64,000 bases of DNA from F0422 sp003992255 (GCF_003992255.1 NZ_RQVA01000002.1:1-64000), one strand, 5' to 3'. Shown: positions 18,038 to 27,431, counted from the stretch's first letter. The notes: a model not told the origin generated them from the sequence alone. Program-made: numbers and translations.

Positions 18038-18112
18038 ATGAGTGGAAGGATGTAACTGTACTTATCTTGTGACACAGCTGAATAAGTCATTCAAACTAAA
18101 GGAGATGGTAGT

Positions 18113-19621
18113 ATGATCGACATTTTAGATCGCGTGCAAGGCGCAGCGTTGCAGGCAAAAATTACTACAGCAGAAGAAGCAGCTAAATTGATTAATCCAG
18201 GAGACCATGTAGGTATCAGTGGTTTTACACCATCTGGTTATCCTAAAGCAGTGCCATTGGCTCTAGCAAAACGCATGGAATCAGATCCTTTCCAAATCGA
18301 TCTTTGGACTGGCGCATCAGTTGGTGATGAAGCAGACGGAGCATTAACTCGTGCAAACGGTATTCGTCGTCGTTTCCCATATCAAACAAATAACGATACT
18401 CGTAAAGCGTTAAATAGCCAAAAAATTCGTTACATTGATATGCATCTTAGCCAAATGGCTCAACAAATTCGTTATGGATTCTTTGGTGATACTGACGTAG
18501 CAATCATTGAAGCGGTTTGTATCCGTGAGGATGGTGGTATCGTTCCTAGTACATCCGTTGGTAACTCCCCAACATTTGTTAGCCAAGCTAAAAAAGTTAT
18601 CGTAGAAGTGAACGTATCTCAACCAATGTCCTTGGTAGGTATGCATGATATCTATGAACCACAAGACCCTCCATACCGTGAGCCATTCCCAATCAAAGCG
18701 GCTGGCGATCGTATCGGAACAGATTACATCCCATGTGACCCTGCAAAAATCGTAGCTATCGTTCCATGTGATGTACCTGACACAACTCGTCCACTAGCAC
18801 CAATCGATGATGATGCAAAAGCGATGAGTCAACATTTGATTAACTTCTTCTTAGAAGAAGTTAAAGCAGGTCGTTTACCTGAAAACTTATTGCCATTACA
18901 ATCTGGCGTAGGTTCCGTAGCAAATGCGGTTGTGTCTGGCTTGGCTGAAGGTCCTTTCACAAACTTATCCATTTTCACAGAAGTTATCCAAGATGGTATG
19001 TTGGACTTAATCGATGCAGGTAAAGTAACAGATTGCTCTGGTACAGCATTGTCCCCATCCCCAGATGGATTGAAACGCTTCTATGACAATATCGACAAAT
19101 ACAGCAAACACATTCTTTTGCGTCCGCAAGAGATTTCCAATAACCCTGGCTTAGCTCGTAGACTTGGTGTTATCACTATGAATACAGCTATTGAATTCGA
19201 TATCTTCGGTAATGTAAACTCTACTCATATCATGGGTAGCAAAATGATGAATGGTATCGGTGGTTCCGGGGACTTCACTCGAAATGGTTATATCTCCATT
19301 TTCTGTACGAACTCTGTGGCAAAAGGCGGAGACATCAGCTCCATCGTTCCTTTTGTATCTCACATTGACCATACAGAACATGATGTACAAGTATTCTGTA
19401 CAGAACAAGGTATTGCCGATGTTCGTGGTTTGGCTCCAATTGAAAGAGCATACAAAATCATTGAAAACTGTGCTCACCCAGACTACAAACAAGAATTATT
19501 AGATTACCTCGAAAGAGCTATTGAAAAGACAAATGGCGCCCATACACCTATCTTATTAGATGAAGCTCTTTCTTGGCATAAACGCTTCACTGAAACAGGA
19601 AGCATGAAAAAACAAGGTTAA
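18113..19621 (+). CDS. Succinate (propionyl-CoA:succinate) CoA-transferase
   Basis: A 502-residue member of the acetyl-CoA hydrolase/transferase family (Cat1/ScpC type). Residue Glu290 in FTEVIQDG is the expected catalytic glutamate that forms the CoA thioester, and the GSGGSGDFTRNG-like glycine loop GIGGSGDFTRNG follows at about 381-392. Its position as first gene before mutase, epimerase and decarboxylase argues that it moves CoA from propionyl-CoA to succinate, closing the succinate-to-propionate cycle. AAAGGAG precedes the ATG. Acetyl-CoA as alternative donor cannot be excluded. Confidence 0.88.
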   Translation: MIDILDRVQGAALQAKITTAEEAAKLINPGDHVGISGFTPSGYPKAVPLALAKRMESDPFQIDLWTGASVGDEADGALTRANGIRRRFPYQTNNDTRKALNSQKIRYIDMHLSQMAQQIRYGFFGDTDVAIIEAVCIREDGGIVPSTSVGNSPTFVSQAKKVIVEVNVSQPMSLVGMHDIYEPQDPPYREPFPIKAAGDRIGTDYIPCDPAKIVAIVPCDVPDTTRPLAPIDDDAKAMSQHLINFFLEEVKAGRLPENLLPLQSGVGSVANAVVSGLAEGPFTNLSIFTEVIQDGMLDLIDAGKVTDCSGTALSPSPDGLKRFYDNIDKYSKHILLRPQEISNNPGLARRLGVITMNTAIEFDIFGNVNSTHIMGSKMMNGIGGSGDFTRNGYISIFCTNSVAKGGDISSIVPFVSHIDHTEHDVQVFCTEQGIADVRGLAPIERAYKIIENCAHPDYKQELLDYLERAIEKTNGAHTPILLDEALSWHKRFTETGSMKKQG

Positions 19622-19641
19622 TTTTTTAGGAGGATGATGAC

Positions 19642-21288
19642 ATGGCTAATGACAACTTAAAAGCCAAACTTGCTGAATATGAAGCAGCGTACGCTAAAAA
19701 CTGTGAGAAAGTACCTGCACGTCAAAACTTACCAGAACAACCGGTATATACACCGCTTGATCTAGAAGGTTTCGATTACGAACGTGATCTAGGATTCCCA
19801 GGATTCTATCCTTATACTCGTGGCGTTCAACCTACAATGTACCGTGGCCGTTTCTGGACAATGCGTATGTATGCTGGTTTCGCAACTGCTGAAGAGTCCA
19901 ACAAACGTTACCGTTACTTAATCGAGTCCGGTGCAACTGGTCTTTCTTGCGCATTTGACTTACCAACACAAATCGGTTATGACTCCGACGACGCTATGGC
20001 TGAAGGCGAAGTTGGTAAAGTAGGTGTTGCGATTGACTCCTTAAAAGATATGGAAATCTTGTTCCAAGGTATCGACTTAGGTAAAGTTTCCACTTCTATG
20101 ACAATCAACGCTCCTGCATCTGTACTTCTTGCTATGTACATTGCAGTTGCTGAAAAACAAGGTGTACCTTCCACTGAACTTCGCGGTACTATTCAAAATG
20201 ATATTTTGAAAGAGTACGCAGCTCGCGGAACTTACATCTTCCCTCCAAAACCATCCATGCGTTTGATCACTAATATTTTCGAATATTGCTCTCAATACGT
20301 GCCAAAATGGAATACTATCTCCATCTCCGGTTACCATATTCGTGAAGCTGGTTCCACTGCTGCGCAAGAAATCGCTTTCACAATTGCTGATGGTATTGCA
20401 TACATCGAAGCAGCTCTTAAAGCTGGCTTAGAAGTTGACGATTTCGCAGGTCGTTTGTCCTTCTTCTGGAACGCACACAACAACGTATTAGAAGAAGTTG
20501 CAAAATTCCGTGCATCCCGTCGTCTATGGGCACATATCTTGAAAGAACGTTTTGGTGCTAAAAAACCTAAATCCATGATGTTACGTGTACATACTCAAAC
20601 AGCTGGTTCCATGTTGACGGCACAACAAGTTGACAACAACATCGTTCGTGTTGCTCTTCAAACTGCAGCTGCTGTAATGGGTGGTACTCAATCCTTACAT
20701 ACTAACTCTCGTGACGAAGCATTGGCTCTTCCAACTGAAGCATCTGTACAAATCGCTCTTCGTACACAACAAATCGTTGCTTACGAATCCGGCTTAGCTG
20801 ACGTAGTTGACCCATTGGGCGGTTCCTACTATGTAGAAGCTATGACAAATGCTATCTATGAAGAAGCTAAAGCATACATCCAAAAAATCGACGAAATGGG
20901 TGGCGCTGTTGAAGCTATCGAAAAAGGTTACATCCAAAAAGAAATCCAAGAGTCTGCTTATAAATGGCAAATGGAAGTGGAATCTGGCCTTCGTACAATC
21001 GTAGGTGTTAACAAATTCCAAGTAGAGGAAAAACCAGTTGAAGGTCTTCTTCGCATCGATGCTTCTGTAGGTATCAACCAATCCAAGAAAACACAACAAG
21101 TTCGCGCAGACCGCGATCAAGCAGCAGTTGATGCAGCATTAGCAGCATTAAAAGCTGGTGCAGAAGATGAATCTGTAAACTTGATGCCATTAATCTTGGC
21201 TGCCGTTAAAACATATGCTACATTAGGTGAAATTTGTAACGTATTGCGCGGCGTATTCGGTGAATACCAAGCTCATTCCACATTATAA
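19642..21288 (+). CDS. Methylmalonyl-CoA mutase, catalytic subunit (split type)
   Basis: A 548-residue TIM-barrel subunit that, with the B12 subunit encoded next, interconverts succinyl-CoA and (R)-methylmalonyl-CoA. It ends where single-chain mutases begin their B12 domain. Substrate-contact residues typical of methylmalonyl-CoA mutase are kept: Tyr67 in TMYRGRFW and Arg207 in PSMRLIT (isobutyryl-CoA mutases carry Phe and Gln here), and His232 in GYHIREAG. AGGAGGATGA precedes the ATG 20 bp after the transferase gene. Strong codon bias suggests high expression. The split form resembles archaeal and MeaA-like enzymes. Confidence 0.9.
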   Translation: MANDNLKAKLAEYEAAYAKNCEKVPARQNLPEQPVYTPLDLEGFDYERDLGFPGFYPYTRGVQPTMYRGRFWTMRMYAGFATAEESNKRYRYLIESGATGLSCAFDLPTQIGYDSDDAMAEGEVGKVGVAIDSLKDMEILFQGIDLGKVSTSMTINAPASVLLAMYIAVAEKQGVPSTELRGTIQNDILKEYAARGTYIFPPKPSMRLITNIFEYCSQYVPKWNTISISGYHIREAGSTAAQEIAFTIADGIAYIEAALKAGLEVDDFAGRLSFFWNAHNNVLEEVAKFRASRRLWAHILKERFGAKKPKSMMLRVHTQTAGSMLTAQQVDNNIVRVALQTAAAVMGGTQSLHTNSRDEALALPTEASVQIALRTQQIVAYESGLADVVDPLGGSYYVEAMTNAIYEEAKAYIQKIDEMGGAVEAIEKGYIQKEIQESAYKWQMEVESGLRTIVGVNKFQVEEKPVEGLLRIDASVGINQSKKTQQVRADRDQAAVDAALAALKAGAEDESVNLMPLILAAVKTYATLGEICNVLRGVFGEYQAHSTL

Positions 21289-21318
21289 TTAATCGAACCT
21301 ATTTGGAGGTATAACATC

Positions 21319-21714
21319 ATGGCAGAAAAACGTATCAGAGTAATCGTAGCAAAACCAGGTCTTGATGGTCATGACCGTGGTGCAAAAGTAGTAGCACGCG
21401 CACTTCGCGATGCTGGTTTCGAAGTTATCTACACAGGTCTTCGTCAAACTCCAGAACAAATCGTTGAAGCAGCTCTTTCCGAAGACGTTAACGTAGTTGC
21501 GTTATCTCTTCTTTCCGGTGCGCATAACACATTGTTCCCTAAAATCGTTGAAATGTTGAAAGAAAAAGGCATGGGCGATGTATTAGTAGTTGGTGGCGGG
21601 GTAATTCCTGATGCTGATATTCCTGGCTTGAAAGCAGCTGGCGTATCTGCAGTATTCACACCAGGTACTCCAACAGCTGATGTAATTGAGTTCATCAAAG
21701 CTAACGTAAAATAA
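21319..21714 (+). CDS. Methylmalonyl-CoA mutase, cobalamin-binding subunit
   Basis: A 131-residue flavodoxin-like B12 domain. DGHDRG at residues 16-21 carries His18, the lower axial ligand to cobalt; SLLSGAH and VVGGGVIPDAD form the pocket for the dimethylbenzimidazole tail. It completes the catalytic subunit 30 bp upstream. GGAGG precedes the ATG. A stem-loop without T tract follows (21725-21754), before meaB. Confidence 0.93.
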   Translation: MAEKRIRVIVAKPGLDGHDRGAKVVARALRDAGFEVIYTGLRQTPEQIVEAALSEDVNVVALSLLSGAHNTLFPKIVEMLKEKGMGDVLVVGGGVIPDADIPGLKAAGVSAVFTPGTPTADVIEFIKANVK

Positions 21715-21724
21715 TATATTTGAG

Positions 21725-21754
21725 CTAGGCTCGGGCATGCATGTTCGGGCCTAG
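21725..21754 (+). other. Intercistronic hairpin between mutase subunit and meaB
   Basis: A near-perfect 15-bp GC-rich stem with a tiny loop and no T run. It may protect the upstream mRNA or attenuate read-through into meaB. Confidence 0.5.
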
Positions 21755-21781
21755 TCATCTATAGAGTAGGGCGGTGACAAT

Positions 21782-22723
21782 ATGGATTTAATTAAAGAAT
21801 TGTTAGAAGGATCTCGTCTTGCTTTGGCACGGTCCATAACGGCTGTGGAAAATGAATATGATAATGCCATTGACATTATGAAAGCCATCTATCCACGTAC
21901 TGGTAATGCTCGTATTTTGGGTATTACGGGGGCTCCAGGAGCTGGTAAAAGTACGTTGACAGATAAAGTTGTCAAACATTATCTAGAACAAGGTAAGCGA
22001 ATTGGTATCGTAGCTGTTGACCCAACGAGTCCATTCTCAGGTGGTGCTATTTTGGGTGACCGCATTCGAATGAATGATTTAACATTGAATGAAAATGTAT
22101 TTATTCGAAGCATGGGCACACGTGGCAGTCTAGGTGGATTATCTAAGAAAACAGCAGACGTTGTCAAATTAATGGATGCTTTCGGCATGGATCTTGTCAT
22201 CATTGAAACAGTTGGTGTTGGTCAATCCGAAGTGGATATTGTGAAAAATGCAGATACCACATTGGTAGTACTAGTACCAGGTTTGGGTGATGATATCCAA
22301 GCGATTAAAGCGGGTATCTTAGAAATTGGCGATGTGTTTGCCATCAATAAAGCAGACCGCGATGGTTGTGATAAGCTTAATGTTGAAATTGAGATGATGC
22401 TAGATTTAGATTCTCGTGAACTTGATTGGAGACCACCAATTAAGCGTACTATCGCTAGCAAAGACGTAGGTGTTGATGAATTAGTGGAAGCACTAGATGA
22501 ACACTTTGAATATCTAGAAGATAGTGGAGAATTAGCAGCTCGTCGTGCTGAACGTACACATGATGAGTTAGTAGCTATGATCAATGAACAAATTATGCGT
22601 TATGTACATGAACATGTTGTAGAAAGCGATGCTTTCAAACAAGATGTAGCGGCCGTAAATAATAGAACTAATGACCCTTATAGTGTTGTTAACGCGGTGT
22701 TAGAAAAGTCTTTAAAAAGATAA
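21782..22723 (+). CDS. meaB: Methylmalonyl-CoA mutase-associated GTPase MeaB
   Basis: A 313-residue G3E-family GTPase that gates adenosylcobalamin loading and protects the mutase from inactivation. The P-loop GAPGAGKST lies near residues 51-59, ETVGVGQSE is switch II, and NKAD is the base-specificity motif. It is of standard length, unlike the longer paralogue at 36667. It belongs to the same operon as the split mutase and is presumably its dedicated chaperone. Confidence 0.92.
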   Translation: MDLIKELLEGSRLALARSITAVENEYDNAIDIMKAIYPRTGNARILGITGAPGAGKSTLTDKVVKHYLEQGKRIGIVAVDPTSPFSGGAILGDRIRMNDLTLNENVFIRSMGTRGSLGGLSKKTADVVKLMDAFGMDLVIIETVGVGQSEVDIVKNADTTLVVLVPGLGDDIQAIKAGILEIGDVFAINKADRDGCDKLNVEIEMMLDLDSRELDWRPPIKRTIASKDVGVDELVEALDEHFEYLEDSGELAARRAERTHDELVAMINEQIMRYVHEHVVESDAFKQDVAAVNNRTNDPYSVVNAVLEKSLKR

Positions 22724-22769
22724 TTAAAAGAATGAAAAAAATCTAATATCGTGGTATCATATAAGTAAT

Positions 22770-22794
22770 CGAAAAGTGATGCATGTCACTTTCG
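22770..22794 (+). other. Intercistronic hairpin before the epimerase gene
   Basis: CGAAAAGTGA pairs with TCACTTTCG around a six-base loop, 31 bp before the epimerase start. There is no T tail. It could be an mRNA processing or stability element. Confidence 0.45.
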
Positions 22795-22824
22795 AGTTGC
22801 AGCTCATTTGAAAGGAGAGTTATT

Positions 22825-23247
22825 ATGGCATTCAAAGTATTACAAGTGGACCACATCGGTATCGGTGTATCCGATTTAGCAGCAACAAAAGAATTTTATA
22901 AAAACGCACTTGGCATGGAACACCTTCCAGAAGATGAAGTAGTAGAAGAGCAAAAAGTTAAAGTAAGCTTCTTCCCTTGCGGAGACGCTGAACTTGAGTT
23001 CTTAGAATCTACAACTCCAGATGGCCCTATCGGTCGTTTTATCGAAAAAAATGGTGGTCGTAATGGTATCCAACACGTAGCACTTCGTGTAGATGATATC
23101 AAAGCAGCTATCGCTGATTTAAAAGCTAAAGGCGTTCGATTAATTGATGAAGAACCTCGCTACGGTGCTGGTGGATCTGCTATTGCATTCCTTCATCCAA
23201 AAGCAACTGGTGGCGTTTTATTAGAACTTTGCCAACGCATGAAGTAA
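22825..23247 (+). CDS. mce: Methylmalonyl-CoA epimerase
   Basis: A 140-residue vicinal-oxygen-chelate (glyoxalase fold) enzyme that converts (R)- to (S)-methylmalonyl-CoA. Paired beta-alpha modules carry the metal ligands: VDHIGIGV near the N terminus, QHVALRVDD in the middle and VLLELCQ at the end. AAAGGAG at 22811-22817 sets the ATG at 22825; an earlier in-frame start is less likely. It lies between mutase and decarboxylase, matching reaction order. Confidence 0.93.
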   Translation: MAFKVLQVDHIGIGVSDLAATKEFYKNALGMEHLPEDEVVEEQKVKVSFFPCGDAELEFLESTTPDGPIGRFIEKNGGRNGIQHVALRVDDIKAAIADLKAKGVRLIDEEPRYGAGGSAIAFLHPKATGGVLLELCQRMK

Positions 23248-23283
23248 TCAACTGTATCCGTAATAATCCTATGGAGGTGTAAA

Positions 23284-24813
23284 ATGGCAACAGTTCAGGA
23301 AAAGATTGAATTATTGCATAAAAAACTGTCCACTGTAAAACAAGGTGGCGGTGAAAAACGTGTAGAAAAACAACACGCTAACGGCAAGTATACTGCTCGT
23401 GAGCGTATTGCGAAATTATTCGACGACAATAGCTTCGTTGAATTAGATCAATTTGTTAAACATCGTTGTGTTAACTTTGGTCAAGAGAAAAAAGAATTAC
23501 CAGGTGAAGGTGTAGTGACTGGTTATGGTACTATCGACGGACGTTTGGTATTTGCTTTCGCTCAAGATTTCACAGTAGAAGGTGGTTCCCTTGGGGAAAT
23601 GCACGCTGCTAAAATCGTTAAAGCACAACGTATGGCAATGAAAATGGGTGCCCCTATTATCGGCATCAATGACTCCGGTGGAGCTCGTATTCAAGAAGCA
23701 GTAGATGCATTGGCAGGTTACGGTAAAATCTTCTTTGAAAATACAAATGCTTCTGGTGTTATCCCACAAATTTCTGTAATTATGGGACCATGTGCAGGTG
23801 GTGCGGTATACTCTCCAGCATTAACTGACTTTATCTACATGGTAAAAAATACATCTCAAATGTTCATCACAGGTCCAGCGGTTATCAAATCTGTAACAGC
23901 AGAAGAAGTAACAGCAGAAGATCTTGGTGGTGCAATGGCACATAACCGTGTGTCCGGTGTAGCTCACTTTGCTACAGAAAACGAAGATGATTGCTTAGCG
24001 CAAATTCGTTATTTATTGAGCTTCTTACCAAGCAACAATATGGAAGATACTCCATTAGTTGATACTGGTGATGATCCAGCTCGTGAAGATGAAGGTTTAA
24101 ATACTTTACTTCCAGATAATCCAAACATGCCATACAACATGTTTGATGTAATCAGTGCAACAGTTGATAATGGTGAATACTATGAAGTACAACCACACTA
24201 TGCACAAAATATTATTACTTGCTTCGCACGTTTTGCAGGACAAAGCGTAGGTATCATTGCTAACCAACCACGCGTAATGGCAGGTTGTCTAGATATCAAT
24301 GCATCCGATAAATCTTCTCGCTTTATCCGTTTCTGCGATGCCTTCAATATCCCTATCGTAAACTTTGTTGACGTTCCAGGCTTCTTGCCAGGTACAAACC
24401 AAGAGTGGGGCGGTATCATTCGTCATGGTGCGAAAATGTTGTATGCTTACTCTGAAGCTACAGTACCAAAAATTACTGTTATCACTCGTAAAGCATATGG
24501 TGGATCTTATCTTGCAATGTGTTCCCAAGACTTGGGCGCTGACCAAGTATATGCATGGCCTACATCTGAAATCGCTGTAATGGGACCAGCTGGTGCTGCA
24601 AACATTATTTTCAAACGCGATGAAGATAAAGACGAAAAAACTGCTAAATATGTAGAAGAATTCGCAACTCCATACAAAGCAGCAGAACGTGGATTCGTTG
24701 ACGTAGTTATTGAACCAAAACATACTCGTCCGGCAATTGTAAATGCCCTAGCAATGCTAGCTAGCAAACGCGAAACCCGTGCTCCTAAAAAACACGGTAA
24801 TATCCCTCTATAA
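23284..24813 (+). CDS. mmdA: Methylmalonyl-CoA decarboxylase, alpha (carboxyltransferase) subunit
   Basis: A 509-residue carboxyltransferase with two crotonase-like halves, the same length as the Veillonella parvula alpha subunit as I recall it. It moves the carboxyl group from (S)-methylmalonyl-CoA to biotin on the gamma subunit. Acyl-CoA carboxylase beta features include SGGARIQE, GPCAGGAVYSPA, and in the C half FVDVPGFLPG and RKAYGGSYLAM. It is homologous also to propionyl-CoA carboxylase beta and to the 12S subunit of transcarboxylase, which matters because the membrane subunits are missing here. GGAGGTG precedes the ATG. Confidence 0.9.
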   Translation: MATVQEKIELLHKKLSTVKQGGGEKRVEKQHANGKYTARERIAKLFDDNSFVELDQFVKHRCVNFGQEKKELPGEGVVTGYGTIDGRLVFAFAQDFTVEGGSLGEMHAAKIVKAQRMAMKMGAPIIGINDSGGARIQEAVDALAGYGKIFFENTNASGVIPQISVIMGPCAGGAVYSPALTDFIYMVKNTSQMFITGPAVIKSVTAEEVTAEDLGGAMAHNRVSGVAHFATENEDDCLAQIRYLLSFLPSNNMEDTPLVDTGDDPAREDEGLNTLLPDNPNMPYNMFDVISATVDNGEYYEVQPHYAQNIITCFARFAGQSVGIIANQPRVMAGCLDINASDKSSRFIRFCDAFNIPIVNFVDVPGFLPGTNQEWGGIIRHGAKMLYAYSEATVPKITVITRKAYGGSYLAMCSQDLGADQVYAWPTSEIAVMGPAGAANIIFKRDEDKDEKTAKYVEEFATPYKAAERGFVDVVIEPKHTRPAIVNALAMLASKRETRAPKKHGNIPL

Positions 24814-24876
24814 TACGAATCAGGGACATACACGTGGCTGGTTATGGCCATCAATATGACAATGGAGGAGAACTTA

Positions 24877-25041
24877 ATGAATAAAACTACCAATGCACAA
24901 GCTGCTAATAAAGAAACAGAAGTAGTAGCAGCTATCATCAGTGCAATCGTTGCAATGGGTTATTCGCAAAATCAAATTGCATCTATTCGCCCAGTAGTAG
25001 CTAATTCTTGGCGATTAGCTGGTCGTTTAAAGGCCCTATAA
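24877..25041 (+). CDS. mmdE: Methylmalonyl-CoA decarboxylase, epsilon subunit
   Basis: A 54-residue protein. Its second half (VVAAIISAIVAMG ... SWRLAGRLKAL) resembles the C-terminal tail of delta/OadG subunits, which binds the alpha subunit. The size and place match the V. parvula epsilon subunit, which stabilises the complex. It has no membrane helix. GGAGGAG before ATG 24877 decides the start. In the described V. parvula cluster (mmdADECB) a delta gene should sit between mmdA and this one; here only 63 bp separate them. Confidence 0.8.
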   Translation: MNKTTNAQAANKETEVVAAIISAIVAMGYSQNQIASIRPVVANSWRLAGRLKAL

Positions 25042-25099
25042 GCTAGCTCAGCTTATGAAATAATTTCATTACAAATAGGTAATTCAGGAGGAAGTTATA

Positions 25100-25480
25100 A
25101 TGAAAAAGTTCAATGTTACAGTTAACGGTACAGTATATGAAGTAGAAGTAAACGAAGTTGGTGGCGCGGCTCCAGTAGCAGCTCCAGCTCCTAAAGCTGC
25201 AGCTCCAGCTCCTAAAGCAGCTCCAGCAGCGGCTCCAGCAGCAGCGGCAGCTCCAGTTCCAGCAGGTGCTCAAACTGTTGATTGTCCAATGCCTGGTAAA
25301 ATCTTGTCCGTAGCTGTTACAGCTGGCCAAGCAGTTAAAAAAGGCGATGTTCTTTGTATCTTAGAAGCTATGAAAATGCAAAACGAAATCGTTGCACCAC
25401 ATGATGCAACAGTAGCTGAAGTTCGTGTAGCAGCTAACCAAACAGTAGCAACTGGCGATGCTTTAGTTGTATTAGGCTAA
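25100..25480 (+). CDS. mmdC: Methylmalonyl-CoA decarboxylase, gamma (biotin carrier) subunit
   Basis: A 126-residue biotin carrier protein. A short N-terminal strand region is joined by an Ala/Pro-rich flexible linker (about residues 22-56) to a biotinyl domain with the lysine acceptor motif EAMKM. The linker lets biotin swing between active sites. AGGAGGAAG precedes the ATG. The transcript ends soon after at the hairpin at 25580, and no beta-subunit gene follows. Confidence 0.92.
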   Translation: MKKFNVTVNGTVYEVEVNEVGGAAPVAAPAPKAAAPAPKAAPAAAPAAAAAPVPAGAQTVDCPMPGKILSVAVTAGQAVKKGDVLCILEAMKMQNEIVAPHDATVAEVRVAANQTVATGDALVVLG

Positions 25481-25579
25481 TCAAAGCTTAACTGGTGATA
25501 TACGCAATGTGATTTGTAGTATCGCCATTTACATCAGTAGTAGGAATGAATATGCCTACTATATATATGATTGTACTAT

Positions 25580-25614
25580 GCCTAGGTAATACTTAGTGTT
25601 ACCTAGGCTTGTTA
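25580..25614 (+). terminator. Terminator of the decarboxylation operon
   Basis: A perfect 10-bp stem (25580-25589 with 25599-25608) followed by TTGTTA; the T run is short. Confidence 0.6.
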
Positions 25615-25721
25615 CAAATATGGCAGGATGACTATGAATTCATATGAGAAATATATAGTTGGTATGCGCTTTACATAACACGTAATCTTGTATTTATTTT
25701 TATTCTCCATGAGGTGGAATC

Positions 25722-25985
25722 ATGATACTATCAGATGAAGCAAAGGTATTTACGTGCATTTGTATGGCGCTTTTTATTTGTATTTGTACCGCACTCCTCA
25801 TAGGTGAAGAACGGAAATCAAAATGGTTTCAGAAACGAACCACCTATAGTTTTTTTCTCCGTCGTGGAGTACTAGGAGAATGGTTACATTTCGGGTACCC
25901 TTGTACAGTAGAAGGGTATGGAGTGACGACCATCATGTTGTGCTTGATCGGTATATCTTCCTATATTATATGGACAGTATTGTGA
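25722..25985 (+). CDS. Small two-helix membrane protein
   Basis: An 87-residue protein with hydrophobic segments at about 8-26 and 66-86, separated by a basic loop (ERKSKWFQKR) and an aromatic stretch. I do not recognise a family. GAGGTGG lies 7 nt before the ATG. It stands 54 bp before the DASS transporter gene and may be an accessory subunit of it, which is inference from position only. Confidence 0.6.
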   Translation: MILSDEAKVFTCICMALFICICTALLIGEERKSKWFQKRTTYSFFLRRGVLGEWLHFGYPCTVEGYGVTTIMLCLIGISSYIIWTVL

Positions 25986-26038
25986 TATATTAAACATTCG
26001 ATATTAGGCACATTTTGAATGGAAAGGAGTTGATTCTT

Positions 26039-27334
26039 ATGGATCCGGCTGTACTGACCTTAATTGTACTGGGTATCATGGCCTTACTATTTGTAACGGA
26101 AATTATACCTCTTGCAATTACCTCTATCGGAGGTGCTATGGCACTTGGCTTATTAGGTGTTATACCTATGAAACAAGTATTTAGCGGTTTATCCGATAGT
26201 ACAGTAGTCTTATTTGCTGGTATGTTTATTATTGGAGCAGCCTTGTTTCATACAGGTTTAGCTCAAAAAATTGGTATTACAGTGGTAAAAAAAGCAGGCA
26301 ATAGTGAAAATGGACTTATGATTGCCTTAATGCTTGTCACTGCATTTATGTCCTCTGTTCTTTCTAATACGGGAACAGCAGCAGCTTTATTGCCAGTTGT
26401 AATTGGTATATGTGCATCTGCTAAGATTCCTGCATCTCGTCAATTAATGCCGATGGCATTTGCGGCGGGCATTGGTGGTATTATTACACTAGTAGGTACA
26501 CCACCAAATATTATTATTAATGGTGCCTTAGGGCAAGCTAAACTTCCTCAATTTGGATTCTTTGAATTTGCATGGATAGGGATTCCTTTGACAATCGCCT
26601 TCATGCTATATATGGTGACTATTGGTAAACATTTCCTTCCTTCTCATGATGGAAATGCAAAAGCTGAAGTTGCACAAGAGGTCGATGCTAATGATATTTC
26701 GAATGATCCTAAAAAAATGTGGTACTCCGGTATCATCTTGATTGGTGTTGTTCTATTCATGGCATTGTCTACAACATTGAAAAAAATCGGCATTGATGTG
26801 CCTTTACATTTGGCAGCCATCATTGGCGCTGTATTAGCGGTATTGACTGGTTGTTTGAAAGAAAAACAAGCGTATCAATCTATAGATTGGGTAACAATTT
26901 TCTTATTTGCAGGCATGATGCCTGTAGCTTCTGCAATGAATGATTCTGGTGCAGGTCAAATGATTGCTCACGCTGTGGTGGATATTATGGGAGATAATCC
27001 TAGTCCGTACTTTGCAACAGCTATTTTATTCTTGCTATCCTGTGTATTAACACAATTTATGTCTAATACAGCATCTTGTGCATTATTGGCTCCTATTGGT
27101 ATTTCGATTGCACAAGCTATGGGTGCCAGTCCACATGCAGTATTAATGGCCATAGGTGTAGCGGCCTCTTGTGCATTTGCTACGCCAGTGGGTACACCAC
27201 CGAATACGATTGTGTTGACGCCAGGGAATTATAAATTTATGGACTACGTGAAAGCTGGCACGCCACTGATTGTTGTATGCTTTATCGTAAGTTTAGTGAT
27301 CATTCCTATGGTATGGCCATTCAATATGCCATAA
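26039..27334 (+). CDS. DASS/SLC13-family sodium:carboxylate or sulfate symporter
   Basis: A 431-residue inner-membrane transporter with about 11-12 segments. The two inverted repeats each carry the SNT and GTPPN elements that bind Na+ and substrate: SNTGTAAALLPV with VGTPPNI, and SNTASCALLAPI with VGTPPNT. Family members move succinate, malate, citrate or sulfate. The adjoining succinate pathway favours a C4-dicarboxylate. AAAGGAG places the start at ATG 26039. Confidence 0.85.
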   Translation: MDPAVLTLIVLGIMALLFVTEIIPLAITSIGGAMALGLLGVIPMKQVFSGLSDSTVVLFAGMFIIGAALFHTGLAQKIGITVVKKAGNSENGLMIALMLVTAFMSSVLSNTGTAAALLPVVIGICASAKIPASRQLMPMAFAAGIGGIITLVGTPPNIIINGALGQAKLPQFGFFEFAWIGIPLTIAFMLYMVTIGKHFLPSHDGNAKAEVAQEVDANDISNDPKKMWYSGIILIGVVLFMALSTTLKKIGIDVPLHLAAIIGAVLAVLTGCLKEKQAYQSIDWVTIFLFAGMMPVASAMNDSGAGQMIAHAVVDIMGDNPSPYFATAILFLLSCVLTQFMSNTASCALLAPIGISIAQAMGASPHAVLMAIGVAASCAFATPVGTPPNTIVLTPGNYKFMDYVKAGTPLIVVCFIVSLVIIPMVWPFNMP

Positions 27335-27381
27335 CAGATATCATACTGGATATGAAAGATACATAACTATATAGTATATAC

Positions 27382-27431
27382 AAGGGCTGACAAGGAATCG
27401 AAAGTATATGATTCTAATGTCAGTCCTTTTT
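27382..27431 (+). terminator. Terminator of the DASS transporter gene
   Basis: AAGGGCTGACA (27382-27392) pairs with TGTCAGTCCTT (27418-27428, one G-T), followed by TTT; an inner GGAATC/GATTCT pairing extends the stem. Confidence 0.8.

Noticed and set aside
24814..24876. Hidden mmdD between mmdA and mmdE
   Set aside because: Only 63 bp are available, and no frame encodes a membrane helix.
25722..25985. This small membrane protein as mmdD or mmdB
   Set aside because: It lies after the operon hairpin, has no OadG-like C-terminal motif and is far too small for the beta subunit.
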